Assembly (NCBI GenBank): GCA_008729055.1
Contig: SDUX01000002.1
Location: 6,673,485-6,737,484, forward strand
DNA: 64,000 nucleotides
Direction: 5' to 3'
From: Pyropia haitanensis
Lineage: Eukaryota; Rhodophyta; Bangiophyceae; Bangiales; Bangiaceae
Shown: positions 31,460-42,914 of the stretch, in pieces
How positions within the stretch are numbered: the first letter of the stretch is position 1
Layout of the letters: every line of letters starts with the position of its first letter
Made by a program: the position numbers and the translations under genes
The notes under the pieces: generated by a model
Database searches by the model: none
Told to the model about the DNA's origin: nothing
What the model saw: the letters and a program-made list of their open reading frames with translations, nothing else

Positions 31460-33939
31460 TCACCGCTGCGAAACCACGACCATGTACCGGAGACGGACTT
31501 GCGACTCAGTGTATATGAGCCACTCGTTCTGGGAAAAGCTCGACCGAACGCCAGTGGGCTCGGGCTCAGCTTGCGGCACCGCCACCGGCTTTCCATCGAG
31601 CATCAGCGTCGCGTCCTTAGCCGCCGGCGGGTTGCGATGGCCGAGCGCCACAACCGAATGGAATCCAGGCGGCGGCGCCTGCAGACTTGAGTCGTCCTGC
31701 GTAATGTGATGCTCTCGGCCAAAGGCGCCCTCCGCCAAAAACATCACCCCGCGGCCATCGCCAGCGTAGCGCATGTACCCCGCGCTCTTGGAGTTCTCCG
31801 TCGCGAGGTAGATGCCTCTGCCAACGCGACCGCCTGAGTGCGGCATAATCCGAAGCCCTGACATCGTGATCGCCGCGGTGACGGCAACGTTGGTGCCGTG
31901 CCAACATAAACGTCGGTTGGGCAACGCGTCGTGGGCGGCAAAGCGGGCCGCTTCGCTCGCGCGGTCCAGCTTGAAGATATCCAGCAGCTTGAGGTGGCTC
32001 GGCGCGGTGGCGCGATAGTAGCGCTCAATGACGACGCGCTCCGGGTGTGCGGGCGGGAGGTGAGTGATCGTCGCCTGTAGCGAATCGGCCTTGAGGTCTA
32101 GCGGGTGAGGAACCTTTGGCTTGGCTTTGCCGCTCAGAGCGGCCAGCCGCTCCTTCTCCTTCTCCGCCGACGCAACCAAGCCCTGCGTTTGCTCGATGTC
32201 CTGAAGAACAGCAACAATGTCGTACTTGGCGCGCAGCATTTCGGCCGAGTTGATCAGCGGCGGCCGTTGTCGGCCAAACGCGTGCGGGATGGCCGTGTAA
32301 AAGGCGCTGGTGAGGCGAGCGTACTCAGACGTGCTGGTACTGTGGCTGTCCAAGAGCGCTTGAATCTCTTCGAGGACAGCATAGCCGCGGGCCACCTGCG
32401 CCTGAGAGAGCATGCCCAGCGGCATCTTGTCCACGTCCAGGTCCATCGCAACCATCGCGTCTCGCATCATGTCCTGCGAACAGAAGAAGAATCAACAGGA
32501 AGCATACGCAGACACACAAAAAAGAAAAGACACACCGGAAGCATGCATATGCACGGATGGGGGAGCCACGGACAGAGCACACCAGTTGTCAGCCGCTGCC
32601 CACTAGTCGACGACGCTCCCCAAACAGGCGTGACGCCAAAGACAAGGTGCACTGTGCAGTGCTCCCCCGTAGAAGCCCTCAGGTGCAACCAACATACATC
32701 GTCAAACATCAGCCGCATCAGCTCAAGGGTTGGAGGCTCCAGCTTGGACTCGAGCTCCTCCGCCTCGACTGCGGCAGCAGCGGCAGCGCGAGAGGCCCCC
32801 CCAGCGACAACCGACGCGAGCGCCTTAGCGACTTTCGGGTCCACCTCTTCCGCCTCAACGTCGATGAGCGTGTACTTCTTTGGCTTGGGCACAAACGGGT
32901 CGGCACCCCACTTGTTGCCCGTCTTGGCCTGGAACTTCTGACAAAACTGCCGCTCCGCCGCCGCCTGGTCGCCGCCACACCGCTGCAGGCTGGACTGGCC
33001 ATCCTCGCCAACGCGCCCCCAGTGGGTCCAGCAAAAGAACGCCTCCGAACCAACCGTTGAACGCAGCAGCTGCACGCGATAAAACTTGTTGTTATTGTTC
33101 ACCACGTCCGTCTGGTTCAAAACTGCGTTCCAGTCACCCACCACCTCCAAGGACGCGCGGCCAGGAACCGCAGGGTCCACAGTAAACGCCTTCTTCACAC
33201 CAGCCGACGCGGCCGGGGCAGGAGCCGCTGCTGCGGCGGCAGGGGGGGGTGCCAGCGGGGCCGCCGCAGCCGCTGCCAACGCCCCCTTCTTGGCTGCAGC
33301 GCCCTTCTTGGCCGCCGCCCCACGGGCAGTGACAGCTTTGGGTGCAGGCGCTGTCACCGCAGGCGCGGCGGCGGCGGGAGGCGGCGCGACCGCCGATGAC
33401 GCTGCGGCGGCAGTGGCACTGCGGCCCTTGCGGCCACCGCGAGAAGGAAGAGAGGTGGAAGCCACGGCGGGCGGCGGGGACGCTTTCGCCGCTGGCGCAG
33501 CTGCCGCGCCAGCCGCAGCGGCGGCGGCAGATGCCGCCCCGCCACGCACCTTGCCCGCCGCGCCACGTTTAGTGATGGCCTTGCGAGGAGGTGCTGCCGC
33601 TGCCGCTGCCGGCGCCGCTGCCGTCATTTCCGGCACCTCTGCCGCCGCCGCCGCCGCCGCCGCCGCCTTGGCAGCCGCCGCCCCACGCTTGACAATGGCC
33701 TTGCGCGGCGGCGCCGCGGCACCTGCTGACGGTGCTGGCGGCGCCGCTGACGCCGACGGCGGCGGCGCCACCCTGCTCCGCGCCGACGCGCGGCGGGCGG
33801 GCGTCGGCCGCTTGGGTGGCGACGGCCCCGCCGCCACCTCCCCGCCCGTCGCCACCAGCGCTGCCGCCGCCGCGTCCGCCGCGCGCTTGCGCGTCACCCG
33901 CCCGGCGGGAGCCGCCACCACTCCTGCCGGCGGTGTCAT
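31460..33939 (-). CDS. Poly(ADP-ribose) polymerase, PARP2-like (WGR + regulatory + catalytic domains), two exons
   Basis: Transfers ADP-ribose from NAD+ to proteins at DNA breaks; nuclear. Exon 1 is 33939-32698, exon 2 is 32473-31460, giving 751 residues. The N-terminal 240 or so residues are Ala-rich and basic, with repeated PPRKAIVKRGAA, PPRKAITKRGAA and KAVTARGAAAKKG units. The WGR domain follows (FYRVQLL, WTHWGRVGEDGQ), then the helical regulatory domain spanning the splice (LMFDD|DMMRDAM, DKMPLGMLS), then the catalytic fold: WHGTN (His), GRGIYLATENSKSAGY (Tyr) and NEWLIYTESQVRLRYMV (Glu), the H-Y-E set of true polymerases. No zinc fingers are seen, hence PARP2/3-like rather than PARP1. 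ATG 33939 is preferred; the frame is open upstream to 34227 but only with a GTG. Confidence 0.9.
32474..32697 (-). other. Intron of the PARP gene
   Basis: 224-bp intron. Donor GTATGT (32697-32692) follows TTTGACGAT; acceptor CAG (32476-32474) precedes GACATGATGCG. Phase 0. The spliced product keeps the spacing found in other PARP regulatory domains. Confidence 0.88.
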
Positions 33940-35027
33940 GGCGCAGCCGTTACAGGCGGCTGTGACAACAGGCAGCGGCGATACGCCTGCTGGTGACGCT
34001 GCCGCCCACAGCTGCAGACGCGGGGTGCGCCGCAAAGTGCCAGACGGTCGGCCGGGCGCAGACGTAAACCACAGTTTGCTTGGAGTGGTGGGTACGACGA
34101 GGGTAGGAAAGCACTGAAGAGTCCACTGGCCTGCACCGCCCAGAAGTGGCTGCCGGCTCTTGAAGGCGTGACCTCCAGTCGATACGACAGCCACCGCCGA
34201 AACGCGCGCATGCAGACCAGAGTGCACCGCAGCTGCTGCCGGGGAGGGGGAAATAGGGCTGCATCCTGCTCTTCAGGGGGGGGCCCCGCACTGCGCTGCA
34301 GCTGCTCGCAGTCGAGCGAGCGCGGGGCCGCGGCCGCCCAATAGGGCGGCAGCCGTCGGCTGACACGCCCTCTCCGGGCAACGGGAATGCGTCCTGGATG
34401 GGCGGGTGACACGCAACGTGGGGGTTCTGAGCACCCACCAAGTCCGACGTGCACACAAGTAGCCGTCGGAACCTCTCCCATGGCCGAGGTCTTTCCTAGT
34501 GTTGGACCCCCATGTAGGAATTTCATAAGTCAGTCAATTCTTGAGGAACAATTACGTTGCACTCACAGCAGAGCCGCCTTGTGCTGGGCGTCTTTGACTG
34601 CTGTCCCGAGTGACCCCTCAGCGTCTTCGTCATCGCCAGCGGCCCGGGGCCAGGAAACAGACTCCATCGTTTGTGCCGCCTCTCCTCCGCTCACCGTCAC
34701 CCGCCCGCTATCGCCGCCTCTACTCTGGTCACCACCACCCTCCTCTTTTTCGTTGCCGCACTCCCCACCGGGCCCGGCGGCAAGCGCTCTCGTTGGCGTT
34801 GCCTCTACTCTGCTCACCACCACCCGCCCGCTATCGCCGCCTCTACTCTGGTCACCACCACCCTCCTCTATTTCGTTGCCGCACTCCCCACCGGGCCCGG
34901 CGGCAAGCGCTCTCGTTGTCGTTGCCTCTACTCTGCTCACCACCACCCGCCCGCTATCGCCGCCTCTACTCAGGTCACCCTCACCCGTTTGACCACCTCC
35001 CCCGGTTACCCTTTCAATTCCTCCGAC
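33940..35027. other. Divergent intergenic region between PARP and NYN genes
   Basis: Carries the 5' flanks of both genes and the 123-bp tandem repeats listed separately. No other gene recognised. Confidence 0.5.
34690..34990 (+). repeat. 123-bp tandem repeat, about 2.4 copies
   Basis: The marker CTATCGCCGCCTCTACTC recurs at 34708, 34831 and 34954, a constant 123-bp period, with only a few base changes between copies. 123 is a multiple of three, so each copy repeats 41 codons. The frame that later encodes the NYN domain is open through the whole array, although the first ATG followed by conserved sequence is 35028. Confidence 0.85.
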
Positions 35028-36718
35028 ATGACTTCCGGCGGCGTCGCTCTATACTGGGACTTTGATAACATCCACCTGTCTGCGGCTCGGCTGGCCGCGC
35101 CCGCCGTGGGCGGCGGCGGTGTCCATGTCGGTGGCCGCACCGTTGACATGGACGCTATTGTGGCAGTCGCCCGTGCACACGGACGCGTGGACGTGAACCG
35201 GGCCTATGCGAACTGGGCGGCGTTTGGCACCCCCTACGCGGCTGTCCTCAATCGACACGCAGTGCAGCTGGTGCAGCTCTTTTTCCGAGGCCCGCACGGA
35301 AAGAACGGTGCCGACATTCGCCTCTCGATTGATGTTGCCGATGACCTCGCCCGCTTCCCGCACCTACACACGGTGGTTATCGTGGGGGGGACAGTGACTT
35401 CATTGCAGTTGCGCAGCACGTTCATGCACGAGGCAAGCACGTGGTGGGGGTGGGCGTTCGTGCCGCGACGAACAAGTTTTGGGCTCTTGCCTGCGACGAG
35501 TTTATTTGGTACGACGACCTCGTGGTGCAGCGAGGGGTACCGCCTGGAATGAGGGGGCTCAAGGCAGCGAGGGCGACCAAGGAGGGCGTACCGCCAGAGG
35601 AGGGGCCCTCTCCAGATAGTGATGAGCTGGGGGAAGGGGTGCCGGAAGCAACCACTGCCGCGCCGCGGCCGACGGGCGAGACGGCTGCCGTACCCAATGG
35701 CGCCAGCCTCGAAGCGCGGGCACGTGCTCTCCTCTGCCGTGCCATCCTTTCCGAAATGGAGGTGACCAAGCTCCCCTACGCACGCAAGGCGGCGATCAAG
35801 CCGCGGATGGCGCGGCTTGACGATCCCGCCGACCCCGTGTTTGGTCGTCAATCCCCCTTTTATACAGGCTTCAAGGATTGGCTTGGAGACTTGTGTGGGG
35901 ACGTGTTCGTGTCGTCCCAAGGTGAATCCGGGCTCCCCGAGCTCCGCCTCGCGCCCGGGGCGGCGGAGCGCCTGGGCGTGGAGACCAAGGGCGAAGGCAA
36001 AGCCCCCACTGTGGCGACAGGGGCAAGGGCAGCGTCATCGGCTGCGTTGCGGACGGAGATGGCGTCGGAGGCGAAGGCGGGCGGCAGCCACTCGCCGGCA
36101 GTGTCGCCGCCCGCCAAAGCGGACTTGGCTGAAGACTCTCACGTAGGCGGCGAATCCCCTGTGAACGGCGAGGCGCCCGTGACTGACAAGGTGCCTCCAG
36201 ACGACGAGGTTTTTGTGGATGGCGAGCTCTCCGTGACCGACGAGGTGCCCGTGACCGACGAGGTGCCCGTGACCGACGAGTTGCCCGTGACCGACGAGGT
36301 GCCCGTGACCGACGACGTGCCCGTGACCGACGACGTGCCCGTGACCGACGACGTGCCCGTGACCGACGAGGTGCTCGTGACCGACGGGGCGCCCGAGGAC
36401 AGCGAGTGCCACCGTCTCTCCGGCGCCACGACGGCACCAATGATGGTGGCCGCCGCCGACGGCGCGGAGCCGGCGGGTAGCCCGCACGGCTGGCAGCCGC
36501 GCTGCCGCGGCGAACCGGCCAGCCCCCCGTCGTGGCACGCGTGGGTGAGTAGTAGCGATGGCACTCCTGAGGAGCCCCACCTGTCTATTTTCGACGCGCC
36601 GCGGCTGGACCGCCTCGATGGGGACGGCAGCCGCAGTGACTGCGGCGGGGAGCGTCGCTTTGTTCTGGTTGGCGGCCCGGCCGACGTCGCGACGGGCAGC
36701 GTTGGGGGCGGGACCTAG
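35028..36718 (+). CDS. NYN-domain protein (PIN-like RNase fold), apparent 1-base frameshift
   Basis: Probable RNA-processing nuclease of the NYN family (relatives include MARF1 and limkain-type proteins). From ATG 35028 the reading is YWDFDNIHLSAARL, NRAYANWAAFG, then GADIRLSIDVADDLARF and VVIVGG. The next conserved block, GDSDFIAVAQHVHARGKHVVGVGVRAATNKFWALACDEFIWYDDL, is in another frame. One more G in the G7 run at 35384-35390 joins them to give the family motif GGDSDF. The acidic residues expected at the metal site (WDFDN, DIRLSIDVADD, GDSDF) are all present. Downstream is a helical segment, LCRAILSEMEVTKLPYARKAA to DWLGDLCGDVF, of unknown fold, then a tail with nine VTDEVP-type repeats. 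RNA target unknown. Confidence 0.8.
36233..36394 (+). repeat. 18-bp coding minisatellite, nine units
   Basis: GTGACCGACGAGGTGCCC and close variants repeat nine times without gaps, encoding VTDEVP, VTDELP, VTDDVP, VTDEVL and VTDGAP. It sits in the acidic tail of the NYN protein. Three adjacent units share the Asp-Asp variant, a sign of recent local duplication. Confidence 0.92.
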
Positions 36719-37524
36719 AGACGACCCGGCCGTGCGCGCCGCCGCCGCCTCTCTCCTCCCGCTCCCGCCTGCCCCTACCTGTCTGTCGCTACCGCTGGGG
36801 GTGGCACCCCTGCCTCGACTACGTTACTACCGCACCCGCGCCTCGGCGCGACGCCCCCCCCCCACCCCCCGCCCCCCCCGCTCGACGCTCCCGCCTCTCC
36901 GTGGTACTGCCCGCGCCCCGCGTGTCGCGTGGTCGGTCCGCCCCGCCGCCTGCCGGTCGGCCACGCCGCCCGCTGGCAAGCGGGTCCCCGCGCGCGGCAC
37001 CGGCGCGGCGGTGCGGGCGGGGCGGGGTTTGCGCGCCCACCCGGGTCGTGGCCAGGGTGGTCGCGGCGGCCCCCCCCGAACCCCCCCGCGCCACGCCCGC
37101 CTGGCGCGCGCGGGGGGATGGGGTATGACGCCGCCGCTCCCGTGGCGCGCAGCCCGGCCCTGGTTTTGTCGTCCCGTCGGGGGAGGGGTTGGCGTGTCGC
37201 GCACGACAAGGCAGGTTTGTGTGCGTCGGCACGGCCCTGTCGAACACCCCCTCGTTTCCCTGTGCTCCGATACTGCAGCACCCCACTCGGTTCCACAACA
37301 GAGAGTTGCAAGCCGCCCCGCTCCCATGTCTCCACGCACTCTGCTCCCCCCCAAGAGCCAGCCGTACTGCGGCCGCACCGCCGACCACCAACCTAGTCGC
37401 CCCGTCCCATCCTATCACCCCAACGCCAGTGACGATATGACACGGAGGACTCCACCGCCACCGCAGCCTGTCCTCATCGCCGCCGCGCGCGCCGCGTGCG
37501 CCGCCCACGGTTGCCCCACTGCCC
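36719..37524. other. Intergenic region, no gene seen
   Basis: GC-rich low complexity after the NYN gene, with Pro/Arg-rich frames only. Confidence 0.45.
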
Positions 37525-37766
37525 TCACGCATGCCGCATGGCAACAATCACCGCTGCCGCCGTCTCGTCGGCCACGGCATGGGCGGCGGGGACGAGGAGG
37601 CGGCCGCTCAGGGGGTACGCCGCCACCGCCGCCGCCGTGGCCGGCACCACCTGATCCGCTGAGCCTGCCACGATGAGGGCGGGGAAGCCGGCGTCGGCGA
37701 GGCGGGTGGACGGGCAGAGATGGCGGGGGCCTTGCCCTCAAAAGACACGTGGTTGAGGGGAGCCAT
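37525..37766 (-). pseudogene. C-terminal fragment of an alpha/beta-hydrolase (remnant or unlinked last exon)
   Basis: A short minus-strand frame ending at TGA 37527-37525 reads RLADAGFPALIVAGSADQVV, followed by PLSGRLLVPAAHAVADET. This is the pattern of the last strands of an alpha/beta-hydrolase, with the catalytic Asp in GSADQVVP and the catalytic His in PAAHAV. The frame is closed by a stop just upstream. An ATG at 37766 (MAPLNHVSFEGKAP) lies one frame off and joins if one C is added to the C5 run near 37716-37724. I see no nucleophile elbow (GxSxG) upstream, so this is either a truncated copy, a final exon with unseen upstream exons, or chance. Confidence 0.35.
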
Positions 37767-38092
37767 GCATGGACAAGCGTGCTAGCGGAACAGCTCGAGG
37801 CTTCCTTTCTTCACGATGCGGGCGCGCCAACCACGCCGGTGCGTCACGTCCAACACCCGACCGTCCCCAGCGAGCCACCCGCGCCGGCACACCCCACTCC
37901 CCCCATCCCGCTCACGATCCCCACACGCGCCACTCACAAAAACCGCTGCCTGCCAAGCCGCTGGCACAGTCCCCGTGACAACAACGCCCACCGCCAAGCG
38001 ATCCACAATTCGACCCCACCAAACATCCAAACACCAACGGCCAGGTGTTGCCCCAGACCCCCCGCCCCCCACGGGCCTCCTCCCCATCCACC
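37767..38092. other. Intergenic region
   Basis: About 330 bp between the hydrolase fragment and the end of the RBM26/27-like gene, both on the minus strand. No feature seen. Confidence 0.45.
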
Positions 38093-38608
38093 CTAACTCT
38101 GCGTCGGTGCAGAGGTGCCCGGTGGCACTCCACCGCTTACACCATTAGGCGCCCCCGCCGAGCCGTTCCCGTCCGCCGCCGTGGCCGCCGCGGCCGCCGC
38201 GGCCGCCGCGGCCGTCGCGGGGACAATCCCGGTCGATGGCGGCGGCGGTGCCGACGGAGTCGCTGCCAACGCCGCCGCCGCCGGCGTGCCTCCCAGCACC
38301 GGCGCCGGCGCTGGGGCCTTGCCCCCTGCAGCCGCGGGCGACGCCCGTGGGGAGGCGGCCACAAAGGCCAGCCCCGCGCCGGCAAGCCCCGCACCCGCCA
38401 GCGCGCCAGCGTCGAGCCGCGCGAGCGCCGCTTCCGCCGCCCACCGGGTACCATAGTGCGCGGTCGGGGCCCCCCCAGGGCCGCGCTCCACTCGGTCCGC
38501 GTCGTAAAAGAGGGCCCGCACAGAGGGTTCGGGGGGGGCAGCCGCCCCCGCCGGCAGACTCAGCGCCAACGACCGAGGGCGGAGGTCCATGGACAGGCCC
38601 GTCCCATG

Positions 38609-38656
<48 letters not shown>

Positions 38657-40142
38657 AGAGCCGCCGCGCCAGCCAGCCCCACGACCACGGCCACGGCCGC
38701 GACCGCCCCCACCACGGAACGACGTCGGTGTCTTTCCCCCGACCGTGGCCGACGCGACTGACGTGTCCATGGCCCTCACACCCGCCGTCTCGGAACGAAG
38801 GGCGGCCATGCGCGCCTCAATGGCTGCCAGCTGGGCCTCCTTGGACAGGTGCTGCGTGCTCGCGGGCAACGGCGGCGCGGCGGCAGTGGATGGCACGGCA
38901 GCCGCACCGGCGGCGGGAGCGGGCACGGCAGCCGCAAGCGGTGAAGGCGCGGGGGTAGCGCCTCCCGCGGGCGCGGCCGCCACGCCACCAGCTGTCGCGG
39001 TAGTGGGGGCCGGCGAGGCGGCGCCGGGAGCGTGACCAGAGGGCGTGGCCGCCGCACCTCCAGATGGCGACGGCCCTGCGGCGGCCACGGGAGCGGCCGC
39101 GGGGGCGGTGGCGGCCGCCGACGAGGCAGCAGCGGCTACCTTGATAGTAGATGACAGCTTCGACTCGAGCGTCTTGAACTGCTCCAGCATCTTCTTCTTC
39201 TCTGCCGCGGACATACGCTTGCTACTGATGGCCGCCAGCATCTGCTTCTGAGCAGCCAGCTGCTCATGAATCTTGAGACCACCAGCAGGGACCACTACTT
39301 GCGGTGCTGCTGCCGACCCTGCGGCGGCGGCAGTTCTTGTCGCCGTGGCGAGTGCGCTGGCAGCAGGTGCAGAGGTACCCGCCGCACCCGGGACCACCGT
39401 AGCCCCCGACGCCGCACCGGGCTCCGCCGCCGCACCGGCCTGAGCAGCAGCAGGCGCAGTCCCCCCCCCCTCGGCGGCGGCCTTGAGCCGCGCCTCCTTG
39501 GCCGCTGCAATCTCCGCCCGCTTGCGCGCGTTGACCTCTTCCGCCTCAGCCTCAGTGAGCTGGCGGCCGACGCCCCGAGCACCGGCGGCGCCCCCACCGC
39601 CCGGCCCCGCCCCAAGGGGCACGCCTCCGTGCCGACCGGCCACGCCGTGGCCACCACCATTGCCATACGGTGAGGCCCCGCCACCGCCGCTGGGCAGCCC
39701 GCCGCCGCGGAACGGCGAATGACCGGCCGCGGCAGCCCCAACCCGCCCCCCACCACCACCGACGGCGGTCGCGGTGCCTCCCCCAGCGCCTGCACCCGCG
39801 CTGCCAGACCGCCCCCCCCGACCGCCGCCACCCACATCGTCCGAGTAGTCGCCCTTGGATGCCCAGTGCAGCCGCACGTGGCGATTGCCCATCACCGCCT
39901 CCACCGACTCGTACGCGCGGGACGCCGAGTCGGGGGCAGCGAACTCCACCACCGCCCGGTCTGGGCGGGTGGACGGCCGCAGCTGAATCCCGCTGACCGC
40001 GCCAAATCGGCTAAAGTAGGAGAGGATGGCGTTGACGTGCAGCTTATCCGCGGGCACGTTCTTCACAACGAGCGCTGACGGGAAGGTCCGGCCGCCGGGG
40101 ACACCACCACCACCGCCACTGCCACTGCCACCACCACCGCCA

Positions 40143-40177
<35 letters not shown>

Positions 40178-41824
40178 GCCACCGCCACCGCCACTGCTGC
40201 CGAGCGCGGCCACGGCACCAGCACCGCCCCCCCGGTGGCTGCCGCGATCACCTACACCCCCAGCGCGCACGGGGACGCCCCCAGTGTACGGGCCCGCCGC
40301 TCCCACAGCCCCACGAAGCAGGGGTGTCACGCGCGCACCGCCAAACGCGCTGCCGCCACCGCCGCCACCACTCGCGCCGCTCATCCGGCCGTGGTACCCC
40401 CCCCCCCGGCGGGGGGTGCCCGCGCCAATAGACGCCGGTGGCGGCGGTGGTGGTGGCGGCGGCGGCGGCATGCCGGCCGGGAAAAAGTGGGGCGGCAGGG
40501 GTGGCGCACCGCCCGGGAAGCCGCGCATCCCAAATGGTGCCCCCGGTGGCGCGCCCGCGACGGCACCACCCGCGGCGCCGCCGCCGGCGGCCGCGCCGGA
40601 AGCACCCGACGCGACAGCGCCGCCAACGCCGACGGGGGCTCCCCCCGCACCAGACGACGCGGCGCCCGCGGCGGCCATGGTCATCATCTCAAGAAACTCA
40701 CGCGACGGTGGCGGCAGGCTCATCATGCCCGGCGGCGGCGGCGGGATGCCCGGGCCCATGGCAAAGGGCGGCACCGGCCGCCCGGCGGCACTCGCGGCCG
40801 GCACCAGCGCGGCGCCCTTAGCCGCCCCCCCCGTCGCAGCCTTCTTCCGCGGCGACGAGGACGCGAGGCCGCCACCCGCGCCGCCACCGCTGCGGTCCCC
40901 GCCGCCACGGCGGCCGTCCTCTTCCCGGTGACCCCCGTCCTCGGGGCGGCGGCGCTTGTGCGCGCCCCGGGACTGGTCACTCGCGCGCGACGCACGGATG
41001 CTGTCGCGCAGGTCCCCGCCGCCGCCGGGCGCGGCGCGTGTCCGATCGCGGTCCCGCTCGCGGTCCCGCTCACGGTCCCGCTCGCGGTCCCGCTCCCGCT
41101 CCCTGTCGCGCTCCCGGTCGCGCTCCCGGTCGCCCCCCCGCTCGCCGCGCCGCTCCCCGCCGCGGTCGTCCCCGCGCCGCTCCCCGCGGTCGTCCACCCC
41201 GCCGTGACGCGAGGCTGCGCCGCCACCGCCGCTGCCCGTCGATTCCCTCCGGGAGCCCCGCCGATCATCGCCGCCACTGCCACCGCCGCCACCCCCGCGG
41301 TGGGGCTGGTTCACTACCGGCACCACCGCCGATGGCACGTATGGTTCGGCCATGGTAGGATCCACCGCGGGGGCGGCGGCTCCCCCCCCGGCTGGCGCCG
41401 GTGCTGGTGCCGCGGCCGCCACGGCCGCGGGCACCACCGGCGACGCCGCGAGAGCCGCCGCCACAGCCGGGACAGCCGCCGCTTGTGGCGCGCCGCCGCC
41501 AGGCGCGACGCCCCCCGCCCCCCCCCCCGAGACCCTGTCAATCGCGGTGAGCAGGGCGTCGACAAACATCCCCGCCTTGGGCTGCCCCAGAAAGTCCTCG
41601 AGGTCCTCTGTGGCGCGGGCCCGCAGCGCTGCCCGCCCCGCCGCCGCATCCGCGTGCAGCTCATCCGCGTGGTTCTCCACAAGGGCAACCACGTAGGTGG
41701 CGAGCGCCTCGGGCTCGCCCTCAAAATGCATGCGGCGGAGCTCCGCCACGGCCCACGCGTGGAGGGGGGCATTTGCGACATCGTCGTCCACTTCAGCGCC
41801 CGCAGCAGCATCGGTCGATGCCAT
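38093..41824 (-). CDS. RBM26/27-type RNA-binding protein (PWI-like + RRM)
   Basis: Nuclear RNA-binding protein resembling RBM26/RBM27, which in animals and fission yeast (Rmn1) work with the exosome-targeting PAXT/MTREC complex. 1,243 residues from ATG 41824. The N-terminus is PWI-like: APLHAWAVAELRRM, ALATYVVALVENH, LEDFLGQPKAGMFVDALLTA. A basic/acidic Arg-Glu-Asp repeat tract follows (41040-41200), then Pro/Gly/Met-rich linkers and an RRM at about residues 578-655 (SALVVKNVPADKLHVNAIL, FGAVSGIQLRPSTRPDRAVV). A Gln/Lys helical stretch (IHEQLAAQKQMLAAISSKRM) comes next, and a degenerate second RRM-like region lies near residues 1075-1160 (MDLRPRSLALSLP). I see no CCCH zinc finger and hardly any cysteine. 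The frame extends upstream of 41824 but the extra part is signal-less low complexity. Confidence 0.85.
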
Positions 41825-42914
41825 GGCAGGCGCGATAGAGGAGTGGCGGGGGGGGGCACGCGGGGGGGGGGTGAGGGAAGGGCCGCGAGGGCGGGCAACA
41901 ACAAAAGCGGGGGCTACGGTGACGGCGAGCAAAGGGAATACCGCGGGGGAGAACGGGAGACGGCGGAGAGACCGAGGCCCAAGGATCGTCGACACACGAC
42001 GGAGTGGACCGGAGCCTCAGCGGCCCGGCGCGGCCGACACGGCACGCGGTGACCGAGCGGCAGCGCCGCACCGAGCCTGAAAGAAAAAAAAAGGGGGGTA
42101 TAGACGCAAACAGCACCGCGCACCGGCACCAGCAGCAGCAACAGCAACAACAGCAGCAGCAGCAGCCGCGACAAGGGCGTCGTCACAGCGGCGGTCGGCG
42201 CGGTGCACAGCGACGCGCGTTGCCGCCGCAACGCCGTGTTCCCGCTCCGCGCGGTGGCACACGGTGGAGTGGCCGGAGCCGCCGGCCGGAGGTGGTCCAG
42301 CGCGCACGTAAACGCACAAAAAAGGCGGCGGTGCACAAAGGCCAAACGGGTGGTGACGGGTCCACAATTGGGAAGAAACTTTAAAGGAGGCCCCCCCAGG
42401 ACATCGACTGAGTTGGCCGACGAGTTTTTTTATGAAGTCTAGAACAATTGCGGTCATCGATCCAAGTTTGACATTTGAAGTACAGGTCCATCAGAGAAGC
42501 GGCCAGGAGCGGTCAGTCCCTTTTGGCGGGAACCCGAACGGTGCGAAAACGCGGATGCACAGTGTGTCTAGGACCTTTTGAGCGCCTCGGCGCGAAGGCA
42601 CGGTGTCGCCGCCATGCCATGCACTGGCACGCCGCCCGGTCTCCTCCCACCTCGCCCCTCGGCGCCGCACGTCGGGGCCTACGACTCGGTTGCATGCTGG
42701 TCACACGACGGGCTGCCGCGTTCGTGCGCCTGTTTTTCTTCCCTTTCATCCGTTCCCTTTCTTGCAACCCCTGCCGTCTGGCCCCTCGTCGCTTACCCTT
42801 CCCGTGCTCCCTGCCACTTTCGCGCCTTGGACGCCATCGCCTCGCTGCCGCCGACGACACCCTCCGAGGCTGCGTCCTTGGCGGCGGCACTTCCGGCGTT
42901 GCCCCCCCTCCACC
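41825..42914. other. Divergent intergenic region between RBM26/27-like and primase genes
   Basis: Expected to hold both promoters. Contains a CAG/CAA-rich stretch at about 42130-42165 and an AT-richer patch at about 42365-42500. No gene recognised. Confidence 0.5.

Noticed and set aside
34671..35027. N-terminal extension of the NYN protein through the 123-bp repeats
   Set aside because: No supported ATG context and no family similarity; noted as a finding, not as part of the gene.
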